DNA of 64,000 nucleotides from Bacteroidia bacterium (GTDB lineage Bacteria; Bacteroidota; Bacteroidia; Flavobacteriales; Schleiferiaceae): NCBI GenBank assembly GCA_030424545.1, contig JAUHWL010000003.1, positions 124,001 to 188,000 of the forward strand, read 5' to 3'. Shown piece by piece: positions 44,606 to 53,778 of this stretch (position 1 is its first letter; each line of letters starts with the position of its first letter). The notes under the pieces were generated by a model. It saw only the letters and a program-made list of their open reading frames with translations, ran no database searches and was not told where the DNA came from. The position numbers and the translations under genes were made by a program.

Positions 44606-45850
44606 ATGCAGTTTAAAAAGCCTAAAATTTTTATTCCCATCATCATTATTATTTTCATGCTAGGTTATCTTTTATGGCCAAGTGGTGCCGAAGAGAATAA
44701 ATTAACCGCAAAAGTTAGAATAGACAATTTTGAAAATTTAGTGGTTTGTAGTGGGGAGTTAATGGCCGAAAATTCAAGAAAAATAACAGGGCCAGAGGGC
44801 ATGCAACGCTATAGAATTTATGATTTAAAAGTTGATGACATTATACCAGAAGGTACCTATGTAGAAAAGGGAGACTATATAGCCTCTTTGGATAGATCTG
44901 ATTTAACAAACAAAATAAACGATACAGAATTAGATTTAGAAAAAGCAGAAAGCCAATACACACAAATTACGCTAGATACAGCACTTACCCTTAGAGACGC
45001 AAGAGACAATATTAAAAATTTAATTTTTTTAGAAGAACAAGCTAAGCTTACACTAGAACAAAGCAAATTTGAACCCCCCGCTACCATTAAACAAGCCGAG
45101 CTAAATGTAGATAAAGCCACCAGAGCCATTACGCAGGCAGAGGAAAATTATATTCTGAAACAAAAACAAGCGGTAGCTAGGTTACGAGAAGCACAAAGCA
45201 ATTTGCAAAAAAGCAAGAATAATTTGCAAAACCTGTTAAATCTTCAAGAACAATTTACCATAACAGCGCCAGACAACGGTATGCTTATTTATGAAAGGGA
45301 TTGGAGTGGAAACAAAGTGAAAACGGGCTCTCAGGTTTCTACATGGGACCCTGTTGTTGGTACCTTACCCGATTTAAATACGTTGCTTTCTAAAACGTAC
45401 ATCAATGAGGTGGATATAAGTAGGGTACAAGTAGATCAAGAGGTAAAAATTTCGTTGGATGCATTTCCTAATGCCAAGTTAAAAGGCAAAGTAACCGAAG
45501 TGGCAAACATGGGCGAACAACGAAAAAATAGCGATAGCAAGGTGTTTGAGGTGATTATTCAAGTAACAGAATCAGATTCTACCTATAGGCCTGGAATGAC
45601 TACTGGAAACAAGATTATAACGAGTAAGTCAGATTCGGTTTTACTAGTGCCTATAGAAAGTGTATTTGGAGATGATTTGATGAGTTGGGTTTATGTTAAA
45701 GAAGGTTCGTCTATAGAGAGAAAGCAGGTAAAAACAGGGCCAGCTAATGATGTGGACATTGTAATTTTAGAGGGTGTAGAAGTAGATGAGGTTGTTTTAT
45801 TAAGCGAACCAGAAGGGGGTTCATCTCTTAAAATGACTGAATTAAAATGA
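44606..45850 (+). CDS. HlyD-family periplasmic adaptor of an efflux system
   Basis: 414 residues. One N-terminal membrane anchor (about 8-23), a lipoyl/barrel-sandwich region ('VEKGDYIASLDRSDL', later 'FTITAPDNGMLIYERDW'), a long coiled coil (about residues 95-215) and a beta-barrel/membrane-proximal end ('DLMSWVYVKEGSSIERKQV'). It bridges an inner-membrane ABC permease and an outer-membrane TolC duct. The stop overlaps the permease start by four bases. Confidence 0.9.
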   Translation: MQFKKPKIFIPIIIIIFMLGYLLWPSGAEENKLTAKVRIDNFENLVVCSGELMAENSRKITGPEGMQRYRIYDLKVDDIIPEGTYVEKGDYIASLDRSDLTNKINDTELDLEKAESQYTQITLDTALTLRDARDNIKNLIFLEEQAKLTLEQSKFEPPATIKQAELNVDKATRAITQAEENYILKQKQAVARLREAQSNLQKSKNNLQNLLNLQEQFTITAPDNGMLIYERDWSGNKVKTGSQVSTWDPVVGTLPDLNTLLSKTYINEVDISRVQVDQEVKISLDAFPNAKLKGKVTEVANMGEQRKNSDSKVFEVIIQVTESDSTYRPGMTTGNKIITSKSDSVLLVPIESVFGDDLMSWVYVKEGSSIERKQVKTGPANDVDIVILEGVEVDEVVLLSEPEGGSSLKMTELK

Positions 45851-47205
45851 GAAAACTCATTAAAAATTACAGAATTCAAAACAATTTAAGAATTGCCGTA
45901 GAAGCCTTAATTGCCAATAAATCTAGGTCTTTGTTAACTGCTTTAGGAATAATATTTGGCGTTGCAGCTGTTATAAGCATGATGGCCATTGGCCGTGGCG
46001 CCAAAGAAGAAATTTTAGAGCAAATAAAATTAATAGGGGTAAATAATATTGTTATTACACCTATTGTAGAACAAAAAGAAGAAGATTTAGCAGAAGACGA
46101 AACAAAAGAAGAATCTAACAAATTTAGCAAGGGCTTAGATTTAAATGATTTGCGTGCCATAGAAAAACTGTTGCCTAATATTCAAGACATCAGTCCAGAA
46201 ATTGAAGTGCAATCCACAGCAATTTACAATGCGTATAGCCGCTCTGTACGTTTAATTGGTATAGAAAACGCTTATTTTTCATTATCAAATATTGATGTAA
46301 CGCTTGGCACAGAATTTAGTAAAGAACAGATAAATGGAGGAAAAGCCGTCTGCATTATTGGTAGTGATGTACGAGCTCGGTTTTTTAAGGGGCAAAACCC
46401 CATCGGAAAACAAATAAAAATCGGTAACGATTGGTTGCAAGTAATTGGTGTAACAGAGCGCAAAATAATGTCTGAAAAGGCAATTTCTAATTTAGGCATC
46501 CGCAACTACAACTTAGATATATACGCCCCTATGCAAACTGTTTTGTTGCGTTATAAAGATCGGGGCAAATTGGCCGCTGCGGGTAACATGGTTTTTAGAA
46601 GAGGGAACTCGATAACTATGTGGTCAGACGAAGAAGCAGAAGGTCCAAATAATTATCACCAATTAGACAGACTAACCATTCAAGTAAAAAATTCTGAAGA
46701 ACTTATTGAATCTGCTGAGGTAATAGAAAGAGCACTAAAAAGGTTACACAATAGTGTTGTTGATTTTGAAATTACAATTCCTGTAAAACTGTTAGAACAA
46801 CAGCAAAGAACCAAAGACATTTTTAATTTAGTATTAAGTATAATCGCTGGCATTAGCCTGCTTGTTGGCGGTATTGGTATCATGAATATCATGTTGGCTA
46901 GTGTGCTAGAAAGAACCAAAGAAATTGGTACAAGAAGGGCCTTGGGGGCAACCCGTGCAGATATTATTTCTCAGTTTATTTTAGAAGCTATTTTAATTAG
47001 TCTTTCCGGTGGAATTTTAGGAATAATTATAGGCATTGTTGGAGCTATTGCCATTTCTAAAATAGCCGGGGTGCTCACCATTATTTCGCCATTGTCCGTA
47101 TTTGTTGCATTTGGAGTTGCTTTTGCAACGGGATTGTTTTTTGGTTATCGCCCAGCAAAAAATGCCGCCATGCAAAACCCTATAGAATCTTTAAGGTATG
47201 AGTAA
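45847..47205 (+). CDS. MacB-type ABC transporter permease (FtsX family)
   Basis: 452 residues. TM1 with 'NKSRSLLTALGIIFGVAAVI', a large periplasmic MacB_PCD domain (about 70-290), then three C-terminal helices of the FtsX domain with 'ERTKEIGTRRALGATRADI'. Couples mechanically to the HlyD adaptor and TolC. No nucleotide-binding domain is fused and no ATPase gene lies in the operon. It overlaps its neighbours by four and eight bases. Confidence 0.92.
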   Translation: MRKLIKNYRIQNNLRIAVEALIANKSRSLLTALGIIFGVAAVISMMAIGRGAKEEILEQIKLIGVNNIVITPIVEQKEEDLAEDETKEESNKFSKGLDLNDLRAIEKLLPNIQDISPEIEVQSTAIYNAYSRSVRLIGIENAYFSLSNIDVTLGTEFSKEQINGGKAVCIIGSDVRARFFKGQNPIGKQIKIGNDWLQVIGVTERKIMSEKAISNLGIRNYNLDIYAPMQTVLLRYKDRGKLAAAGNMVFRRGNSITMWSDEEAEGPNNYHQLDRLTIQVKNSEELIESAEVIERALKRLHNSVVDFEITIPVKLLEQQQRTKDIFNLVLSIIAGISLLVGGIGIMNIMLASVLERTKEIGTRRALGATRADIISQFILEAILISLSGGILGIIIGIVGAIAISKIAGVLTIISPLSVFVAFGVAFATGLFFGYRPAKNAAMQNPIESLRYE

Positions 47206-48661
47206 AAAAAAATTATTTTTTCTGCCCCTAATGCTTTTTGCCGTAGTGGTGCAAAGTCAAACCGTTTTAACACTAGAAGAGTGCATACAAGAAGCGCAAA
47301 AATTATCGCCCTCTTTTGTTTTGGCCGAAACAAGGGTAGAAACAAGTTATTGGGGATATAGAAACTATAGAGCGGGCTTTTTGCCCCAGATTAGGTTAAA
47401 TGCTACATTGCCCAATTACTCAGGTGGTATAGAAAGAATTACTCAACAAGATGGTTCAGAAGATTTTAGAAACAGATCGTTGGCTTATGAATATATCCGT
47501 TTATCTGTAGACCAAAATATAGCATTAACTGGTGGATTATTAAGCTTTTCATCAGACCTACAAAGAATAGATAACTTTGAACCAAACACGAATACGCAGT
47601 ATGTTTCGGTTCCTTTTCAATTTAGTTATACACAACCGGTTTTGTTATATAACGCCTTTAAATGGGACAAGAAGATAGAACCTTTGCGGTATAAAGAGTC
47701 TCAGCGCAAGTACATAGAAGATTTAGAACTTATAGGAGAGGAGACAGTGAATTATTATTTTGAGGCGATGAATGCTCAGATTAGCCATCAAATAGCGTTG
47801 TTAAATAGGGCCAACCAAGACACTCTTTTTAAAATAAGTAAAGGAAGATATGAGTTGGGGAAAATTGCAGAAAATGATTTGCTTCAGATAGAATTAAGTT
47901 ATTTAAATGCAGAAAATGAAGTAAAGCAAACCGAACTTTCATTGGAAATTGCAACTCAGGGTTTAAAGAGGTATTTAAGTATTCCTACTACCGAATCTAT
48001 TTCGCTAATCTTACCTAATGCTATTCCTGAGTTTGAAGTGCCGTTTGAGCAAGCGCGCATACAGGCTAGGGCAAATCAACAACAAGTATTGTCTTTTAGA
48101 AGAAGAAGGTTAGAAGCAGAACAAAATGTAGCCCGGGCAAAAGGTAATGGTAGTTATCAGCTCAGTATAAACGCAGGTATTGGTAGATCAGAGCAAGGCG
48201 GCACATTTTCTGAGGTATACCCTGGGTCTCAACAGCAGCAATATATATCGGTAGGTATTGGCATCCCGTTGGTAGATTGGGGCAAAAACAAGGCTGCCAT
48301 TAGGCAAGCAAAAGCAAATCAAGAGCTTGTTGATGTATCTGTACAACAAGATGAAATTGAATTTGAACAAGAAGTGTATTTGCAAGTAATGCGTTTTAAT
48401 ATGCAAAAGGAACGATTGGCCATTGCAGCTAAGGCAGATACCATTGCCCAGCGAAGATTTGAGGTGACTAAAAACAGGTATTATATAGGCAAGATTAGCA
48501 TTACCGATTTAAATATTGCCCAAAATGAAAAAGACCTTGCCCGCATGGCGTACTTATCAGAACTCAGAAATTTTTGGGCTGGCTATTTTGTTATCCGCAG
48601 ATTAACCCATTGGGATTTTGAGCAAAATAAACTAATTGAATATGAAGAGGCTGATTTTTAA
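47198..48661 (+). CDS. TolC-family outer-membrane efflux protein
   Basis: 487 residues. Signal peptide (to about 'VVQSQT') then two OEP repeats rich in coiled coil: 'LTLEECIQEAQKLSPSFVLAE', 'GRYELGKIAENDLLQIELSY', 'GIPLVDWGKNKAAIRQAKA' and 'NRYYIGKISITDLNIAQNEK'. It forms the outer-membrane channel/periplasmic tunnel for the export complex. Overlaps the permease gene by eight bases; convergent with the GWxTD gene two bases away. Confidence 0.93.
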   Translation: MSKKKLFFLPLMLFAVVVQSQTVLTLEECIQEAQKLSPSFVLAETRVETSYWGYRNYRAGFLPQIRLNATLPNYSGGIERITQQDGSEDFRNRSLAYEYIRLSVDQNIALTGGLLSFSSDLQRIDNFEPNTNTQYVSVPFQFSYTQPVLLYNAFKWDKKIEPLRYKESQRKYIEDLELIGEETVNYYFEAMNAQISHQIALLNRANQDTLFKISKGRYELGKIAENDLLQIELSYLNAENEVKQTELSLEIATQGLKRYLSIPTTESISLILPNAIPEFEVPFEQARIQARANQQQVLSFRRRRLEAEQNVARAKGNGSYQLSINAGIGRSEQGGTFSEVYPGSQQQQYISVGIGIPLVDWGKNKAAIRQAKANQELVDVSVQQDEIEFEQEVYLQVMRFNMQKERLAIAAKADTIAQRRFEVTKNRYYIGKISITDLNIAQNEKDLARMAYLSELRNFWAGYFVIRRLTHWDFEQNKLIEYEEADF

Positions 48662-48663
48662 AA

Positions 48664-50178
48664 TCAGCGTTCACCCCAATAGCGCGTATCGCCAATAATA
48701 AAATTATTATCTACCCTAAATCCAAAATCGTCTCTACTGCCTTGTCTACTTGTTGCATCAACATTGTCCCCTCTGTTGGTAGTCCTATTTAGTTGGTAGC
48801 GCCATTTATGGTCTCTAATTTCTGTCATAGCAGAAGAGTGAATAAGCGTATAATTTCTGCCTGTTAGCGTTTGGTCTACAAAAACAAAGTTCTGATTTGT
48901 TTGTGTTGGTGATGACGCTGAAGATAATTGGTCATACTGCCATATTTCGTATGGATAATTGGCAGGATCTCTATTACTTATTTCCTTAAGACTAGGTTCT
49001 CCGTATTGTAAATAAACTCTGCCCATATCTGTTCTATATCCAGGTACCGAGGTACTTCTAAATTTATTATTCGTGTATTCTACTTTTTTCATGTAGAGTG
49101 CCCAGTTTTCGGCTTCTAACCCCGGGTTGCGTTTGTTCCAAAAAGAATATAAAAATGCTTTTAGCTTAATTATACTTCTTTCGTTTAATAGAATTTCTTC
49201 TATTCTGCGCTCACTTTCTGTTGATATTGGATACAAACAATCTACAAAGTAGGTCATAGAATCTAAGCTTTCTATAGGTCCAACAAAAGATTGCTCATAA
49301 TTAGCTGCTGCCAAGTTATAGCTCTTCATATCAGCATTGTCATTTCTTCTATAAAAAGCAATGTTTTCATTTTTTACCACTTCATTTTTGCTATTAACAA
49401 CATCAATATTTAGCGTGTAGTAACCAGATGCTAAGTTTTCTATATTAAATGTGTTTAATACTGGATTAATTGACGAGGCCTTTGCTTTCATAAATCCAGC
49501 GTATTGCTGCAGCGGTAAATTCGTAAGGTTATCAACCAAATAATATCTTATTAAAAAAGGATTTTCAGCTCCAAAAGCGGTATCGGCATTAAAAACTTCG
49601 CAATAAAACGGAAGGGTAGTCATGTTTTTATTTACATAATACGTTCCAATAGGTACTATGGGAATCAAATCATAACCCCATTTGCTTACAACGCTTTCTT
49701 TGGTTGATTTTTGATAAGAGTCTAGGATTAAAATATTAGAAGAGGTAATATTTTTTCTATTGATGTCAATTTTTATTTCCTGTTCAAGCTTTTGTGTTTC
49801 TGTGGGCTTTGTTATATCAGCAAGCTCAATTTTCATTAAATAGGTTCCTTGCTCAATATTCATTCTAGATTGTTGAATGGTAAAAGGAAGTGCTTGATTA
49901 GAATCTAAGGTCTCTGTAGATTTTAGTTGCAATTTATCATAGGCAATTATTAATCCCTCCTTTTCAATCGTCAGTACAATTTCAATTCCTCCTTGCCATG
50001 AATTGTTCTCATTTTTTGTTAAAACAATAGAATGAGGATCAAGCGAAAAGTAAGTTTCTATATAAGAGTTTCCTTGACTATTTAGGTACTGTGAGTAATA
50101 AATGGCAACATTTGGCTGTTTTGCAACCACAGTAAGGGTGGTAAATGCACAGCATACAAGTGCAATTATGTGTTTCAT
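48664..50178 (-). CDS. GWxTD domain-containing secreted protein
   Basis: 504 residues. A signal peptide (MKHIIALVCCAFTTLTVVAK) is followed by a beta-rich half and the GWxTD C-terminal domain ('RKVEYTN'-like 'MKKVEYTNNKFRSTSVPGYR', 'TDMGRVYLQYGEP', 'YPYEIWQYDQL'). These proteins are common in Bacteroidota and Acidobacteria and of unknown function. A promoter-like element lies 28 bases upstream of the ATG. Convergent with the TolC gene. Confidence 0.8.
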   Translation of the reverse strand: MKHIIALVCCAFTTLTVVAKQPNVAIYYSQYLNSQGNSYIETYFSLDPHSIVLTKNENNSWQGGIEIVLTIEKEGLIIAYDKLQLKSTETLDSNQALPFTIQQSRMNIEQGTYLMKIELADITKPTETQKLEQEIKIDINRKNITSSNILILDSYQKSTKESVVSKWGYDLIPIVPIGTYYVNKNMTTLPFYCEVFNADTAFGAENPFLIRYYLVDNLTNLPLQQYAGFMKAKASSINPVLNTFNIENLASGYYTLNIDVVNSKNEVVKNENIAFYRRNDNADMKSYNLAAANYEQSFVGPIESLDSMTYFVDCLYPISTESERRIEEILLNERSIIKLKAFLYSFWNKRNPGLEAENWALYMKKVEYTNNKFRSTSVPGYRTDMGRVYLQYGEPSLKEISNRDPANYPYEIWQYDQLSSASSPTQTNQNFVFVDQTLTGRNYTLIHSSAMTEIRDHKWRYQLNRTTNRGDNVDATSRQGSRDDFGFRVDNNFIIGDTRYWGER

Positions 50179-50205
50179 TTTGTTGTGTTTTAGTGTACTA
50201 CGTTA

Positions 50206-50213
50206 CAAATGTA
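50206..50213 (-). promoter_or_regulatory. -7 element of the GWxTD gene
   Basis: TACATTTG on the reverse strand matches TAnnTTTG, 27 bases before the ATG at 50178. The -33 side is only T-rich. Confidence 0.4.
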
Positions 50214-50230
50214 GGAATGTAAAAATAAAG

Positions 50231-50260
50231 TTTGACGATTACGAAATATTTTTACTTTTG
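50231..50260 (+). promoter_or_regulatory. Promoter of tRNA-Ser(TGA)
   Basis: TTTG (50231-50234), 18 bases, then TACTTTTG (50253-50260): a near-perfect Bacteroidota promoter, 11 bases upstream of the tRNA. The same -7 octamer as at the tRNA-Ser(GGA) gene. Confidence 0.75.
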
Positions 50261-50271
50261 CCACCCGCACG

Positions 50272-50356
50272 GGAGAGATGGCAGAGTGGTCGAATGCGGT
50301 GGTCTTGAAAACCATTGACTGTCACAGGTCCGGGGGTTCGAATCCCTCTCTCTCCG
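50272..50356 (+). tRNA. tRNA-Ser (anticodon TGA)
   Basis: 85 bases: acceptor GGAGAGA/TCTCTCC, D-arm GGCAGAGTGG..., anticodon loop CTTGAAA giving TGA, long variable arm, T-arm with GGTTCGAATCC, discriminator G and no encoded CCA. Reads UCA/UCG. Its acceptor and T-arm ends are nearly identical to the tRNA-Ser(GGA) 10.6 kb upstream. Confidence 0.97.
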
Positions 50357-50362
50357 CAGACG

Positions 50363-50397
50363 AAAAGCCTCGATTATATTAAATCGAGGCTTTTTAT
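50363..50397 (+). terminator. Terminator of tRNA-Ser(TGA)
   Basis: Stem AAAGCCTCGATT / AATCGAGGCTTT with a short AT loop and a T run, seven bases after the tRNA. Confidence 0.88.
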
Positions 50398-50433
50398 TTT
50401 CTGTAAAAATATATTCCCCCATAATTTTCAGCA

Positions 50434-50468
50434 TAAAAAAACCCCGTATACACGGGGTTTAATTTTTA
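50434..50468. terminator. Terminator of the histone H1-like gene
   Basis: Stem AAACCCCGT / ACGGGGTTT with a small loop, A run on the left and T-rich right flank; placed 15 bases past the stop of the reverse-strand H1-like gene. Confidence 0.8.
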
Positions 50469-50482
50469 AAGTATAGAGGAAA

Positions 50483-50653
50483 TTAGCCTCTTTTGTCCAA
50501 AACATCTTTACGAATGTCTTGAGCTAAGTTTTTTAAATCTTGCATACTCTTTCTAATTCTTGTGCCGGCAGCTTTGTTGCCTTTTTCATAAAATTTAGTA
50601 AAATCAGATTCCATTTCAGAAACAAGATTTTTAAGATTGTTAAAGTTATCCAT
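50483..50653 (-). CDS. Histone H1-like DNA-binding protein
   Basis: 56 residues, ATG at 50651-50653, TAA at 50483-50485; too short for most ORF filters. The sequence (MDNFNNLKNLVSEMESDF, then KFYEKGNKAAGTRIRKS and QDLKNLAQDIRKDV) matches the small Hc1-like 'histone H1' of Bacteroidota. It is likely a nucleoid-associated protein. Its own terminator follows. The 269 bases between this start and hisS hold only poly-A/T runs and the hisS promoter element. Confidence 0.85.
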   Translation of the reverse strand: MDNFNNLKNLVSEMESDFTKFYEKGNKAAGTRIRKSMQDLKNLAQDIRKDVLDKRG

Positions 50654-50896
50654 AATATTTATTTAAGGTTTTGAGGCTGAAATCTACTACTAATCCTTGA
50701 TATATGCACTATTGAGCCGAAAAAAAACAAAAAAAAATGTGCAGAAATTTTACAATTGCGAAAAATTGGATGGGTTGTTTTCAAATAAATTTATTATAAA
50801 AAGGTGTTTTTTTTCATTTTATCCAATACTTGCATTTGCATATAAAACCGTATAAAAGTTAATATTAAAGGATAGCAAAAGAAATGCGCCAAACCC

Positions 50897-50904
50897 TATT
50901 TTTG
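50897..50904 (+). promoter_or_regulatory. -7 element of hisS
   Basis: TATTTTTG matches TAnnTTTG, 18 bases before the hisS ATG, predicting a very short leader. No exact -33 TTG. Confidence 0.45.
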
Positions 50905-50922
50905 CGAAAATATTAATTCACA

Positions 50923-52290
50923 ATGGCGCAAAAACCAAGTATTCCTAAAGGCACAAGAGATTTTGGACCTGAAGTTGTAGAGAAAAGACAATTTATTATT
51001 AATACAATAAAAAACGCTTTTCAACATTTTGGTTTTGCCCCTATAGAAACCCCTAGTTTTGAGAATATTGAAACGCTTACTGGCAAGTATGGAGATGAAG
51101 GCGATCAACTAATTTTTAAAATTTTAAAATCGGGAGATTTTACCAACAAGCTTACCGATAAAGATTGGGCTGAAAAAAGCCATACAACCCTTGCAAATAA
51201 AATTGTAGATAAAGCCTTAAGATATGATTTAACTGTGCCTTTTGCGCGGTTTGTTGTTCAGCACCAAAATGAATTGGCATTTCCTTTTAAACGATATCAA
51301 ATACAACCCGTATGGCGTGCAGACAGACCACAACGCGGTAGATTTAGAGAGTTTTATCAATGCGATGCTGATGTTGTAGGTAGTGATAGCTTGTGGCAAG
51401 AGGTTGAGTTTGTTCAACTCTATGATGAAGTTTTTACCAAACTGGGGTTGAGCATTACCATTAAAATGAGCAATAGAAAGATATTAGCAGGAATAGCTGA
51501 AAGTCTTGATATTGAGGATAAATTTATTGGATTTACAGTAGCGCTTGATAAATTAGATAAAATAGGAGTTGATGGTGTATTGGCGGAGTTAGAAAAAAAC
51601 GAGTTTTCTAAGAGTTCAATCTCAGCCATTGCTTCATTGCTAAACGCTTCAAATTCCGAAGAGTCATTAGCACAATTAGAAATGCTTTTAAAGAATTCTA
51701 AAACGGGGCAAAAAGGAATTGAAGAACTGAAATTTGTTCAAGAAAAATGTGAAAGTGTAGGATTAAAAAGTGCACATTTAGTATTTGATTTAACTCTTGC
51801 TAGAGGGTTAAACTATTATACAGGAGCCATTTTTGAAGTTGTTGCCAATGATATTAATTTGGGTAGCATTGGTGGAGGTGGAAGATATGATGATTTAACA
51901 GGTGTTTTTGGACTAAACAATATGTCTGGAATTGGAATTAGCTTTGGTTTAGATAGAATTTATTTATGCATGGATGAATTGCATATCTTCCCAGAAAATA
52001 GCTTGCCAAAAGTGCAAGCCTTATTTTTAAACTTTGGAGAAAGCGAATCTGAAAAAGCGTTACAGTTAATTCGGAAACTGCGTGATGGAGGAATAAGTTC
52101 TGAGCTCTATCCAGACAACGTAAAACTTAAAAAGCAATTTGATTATGCCTCAAAGAAAGGAATTAAAAATGTGGTTTTTTTAGGTGATAAAGAAGTTTTA
52201 GAAAAAAGTGTAAGTGTAAAAAACATTCAAACAGGTGTACAGGTTTCGGTACCTTTTGAAGATTTAATTTGTTATTTTTTAGAATCTTAA
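50923..52290 (+). CDS. hisS: Histidyl-tRNA synthetase
   Basis: 455 residues. Class II motifs: 'GTRDFGPEVVEKRQF' near motif 1, 'RYDLTVPFARF', motif 2 'RPQRGRFREFYQCD', the His-specific 'ARGLNYYTGAIFE', motif 3 'GIGISFGLDRIY', and a C-terminal anticodon-binding domain. It charges tRNA-His. The following gene begins 26 bases after its stop. Confidence 0.97.
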   Translation: MAQKPSIPKGTRDFGPEVVEKRQFIINTIKNAFQHFGFAPIETPSFENIETLTGKYGDEGDQLIFKILKSGDFTNKLTDKDWAEKSHTTLANKIVDKALRYDLTVPFARFVVQHQNELAFPFKRYQIQPVWRADRPQRGRFREFYQCDADVVGSDSLWQEVEFVQLYDEVFTKLGLSITIKMSNRKILAGIAESLDIEDKFIGFTVALDKLDKIGVDGVLAELEKNEFSKSSISAIASLLNASNSEESLAQLEMLLKNSKTGQKGIEELKFVQEKCESVGLKSAHLVFDLTLARGLNYYTGAIFEVVANDINLGSIGGGGRYDDLTGVFGLNNMSGIGISFGLDRIYLCMDELHIFPENSLPKVQALFLNFGESESEKALQLIRKLRDGGISSELYPDNVKLKKQFDYASKKGIKNVVFLGDKEVLEKSVSVKNIQTGVQVSVPFEDLICYFLES

Positions 52291-52316
52291 ACCAACAAGA
52301 TTTGCTACCTATACTT

Positions 52317-53726
52317 ATGGTTTTAGCTGTTAGATGTCGATTTATATTCTTTATAATCTGCACCATGCTTAGCGTGAACTTAATTGCCCAAGATGGTAAT
52401 TATTATAGCCAGCAACCCGATAGTAAAGGTGCGCTAATTGGAGGAACAGGTACTGCGGGCAGTAGGGAACTATCTACAGTTTATTACAACCCTGGCATTA
52501 TTGCGCTTTTCAGCGAAAGTAATATTGGTATTAGCGGTAATTTATATTCCTATGAATACATCAACATCAATAAAGGTACTGGTAGAAATCATAACCTAGT
52601 AGGTAACAATTTTCAAGTAATTCCATCTCTTTTTGCAGGTACCTTTAAATGGAAAAAAAATAAAAAATTTACATCGAGCTATGCCTATGTAAATATGGCT
52701 TATTATCAAAATAGACTTTCTTCAGAATATACAGATCAGGTTAATCTAAACGGGAAAGCATTAAGCGTAATTAATAGGTATGACATCAGAACTAAATATT
52801 CTGAAGATTGGTTTGGCGCTGGTGTGAGTTACAAAATAAATGAACATTTAGGTATTGGCGTAATTCCGTATTTGCATTTTTATACGCAGAACTATATGCA
52901 AAGGGGGTACTTAGATGCATCTGTTGTTGAAAACAGTAGCGAACTTATTTTTGGGGTAGGAGATTTTAGAGAATCTCGTTTGTTTTCTCCGGGCTTCCTT
53001 GTAAATATTGGATTGGTTTTTAATAAAAACAATCATGAAGTTGGGCTGACAATTATATCACCAAGGGTTAACGTACAAGCACTTGCTTTTTCTTCTGTAG
53101 AACGTACTAATTATGTTTATGCGAAGGGTACAGACGTAGAAAGGTCTGTATTGCTAGATAATAATTTTAAGGCGTTGATGAAGCGGCCGTTAGAAATTAA
53201 CATAGGTTATGCCTATTTTTTAAAGCAAGGAGCATTTAAGTTTAGAATGACTTACTACAACAAAATAGATAGTTATACGATGGGTACCACAAGCGATGAG
53301 CTATTCTCAAACAATCTATTTAGTGATTCAACAAATGGTTATACACTACCGGTGGCATCTAACAAAAGTGTAATTAACATTGGTTTAGGTTTAGAGTTAA
53401 AATTAAGTGATGATATAAATTTTATTAGCGGTTTTAGAACAGATTTTTCATTCATAGAAAAAGGCAACTATAACTACTATGATTTTACAACCACGCTTGT
53501 CCATTGGAATATTTATCACCTTTCTTTTGGTTTAGATTGGACTTACAAATGGTTAAAATTAAATACAGGGGTTGACTACGGTTTTTCTTATCAGAAAAAT
53601 CTAAGTCAATACATTGATTTAGAGCAACTATATAAGCCAATAAACGAGATTCCGCTGGCAGATAATGCTAGTGTTAATTTTCAGCAAATAAAACTCTTCT
53701 TAGGGGTAGTACTTTCTTTTCAATAA
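52317..53726 (+). CDS. Outer-membrane beta-barrel protein (FadL-like)
   Basis: 469 residues from ATG 52317; an upstream TTG-type start at 52269 overlaps hisS. A signal peptide ends near 'LSVNLIAQ'. The N-terminal 'GGTGTAGSRELSTVYYNPGIIAL' motif resembles the FadL/TodX hatch region ('NPA/NPG'), followed by alternating aromatic beta-strands and a terminal Gln/Phe strand. It could be a fatty-acid or hydrophobic-compound transporter, but family membership is by resemblance only. Confidence 0.65.
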   Translation: MVLAVRCRFIFFIICTMLSVNLIAQDGNYYSQQPDSKGALIGGTGTAGSRELSTVYYNPGIIALFSESNIGISGNLYSYEYININKGTGRNHNLVGNNFQVIPSLFAGTFKWKKNKKFTSSYAYVNMAYYQNRLSSEYTDQVNLNGKALSVINRYDIRTKYSEDWFGAGVSYKINEHLGIGVIPYLHFYTQNYMQRGYLDASVVENSSELIFGVGDFRESRLFSPGFLVNIGLVFNKNNHEVGLTIISPRVNVQALAFSSVERTNYVYAKGTDVERSVLLDNNFKALMKRPLEINIGYAYFLKQGAFKFRMTYYNKIDSYTMGTTSDELFSNNLFSDSTNGYTLPVASNKSVINIGLGLELKLSDDINFISGFRTDFSFIEKGNYNYYDFTTTLVHWNIYHLSFGLDWTYKWLKLNTGVDYGFSYQKNLSQYIDLEQLYKPINEIPLADNASVNFQQIKLFLGVVLSFQ

Positions 53727-53778
53727 TGCCTGCATATTAAGTGCAATGCTTTTCTTTGCGGCAAACTAAAAAAGTACA

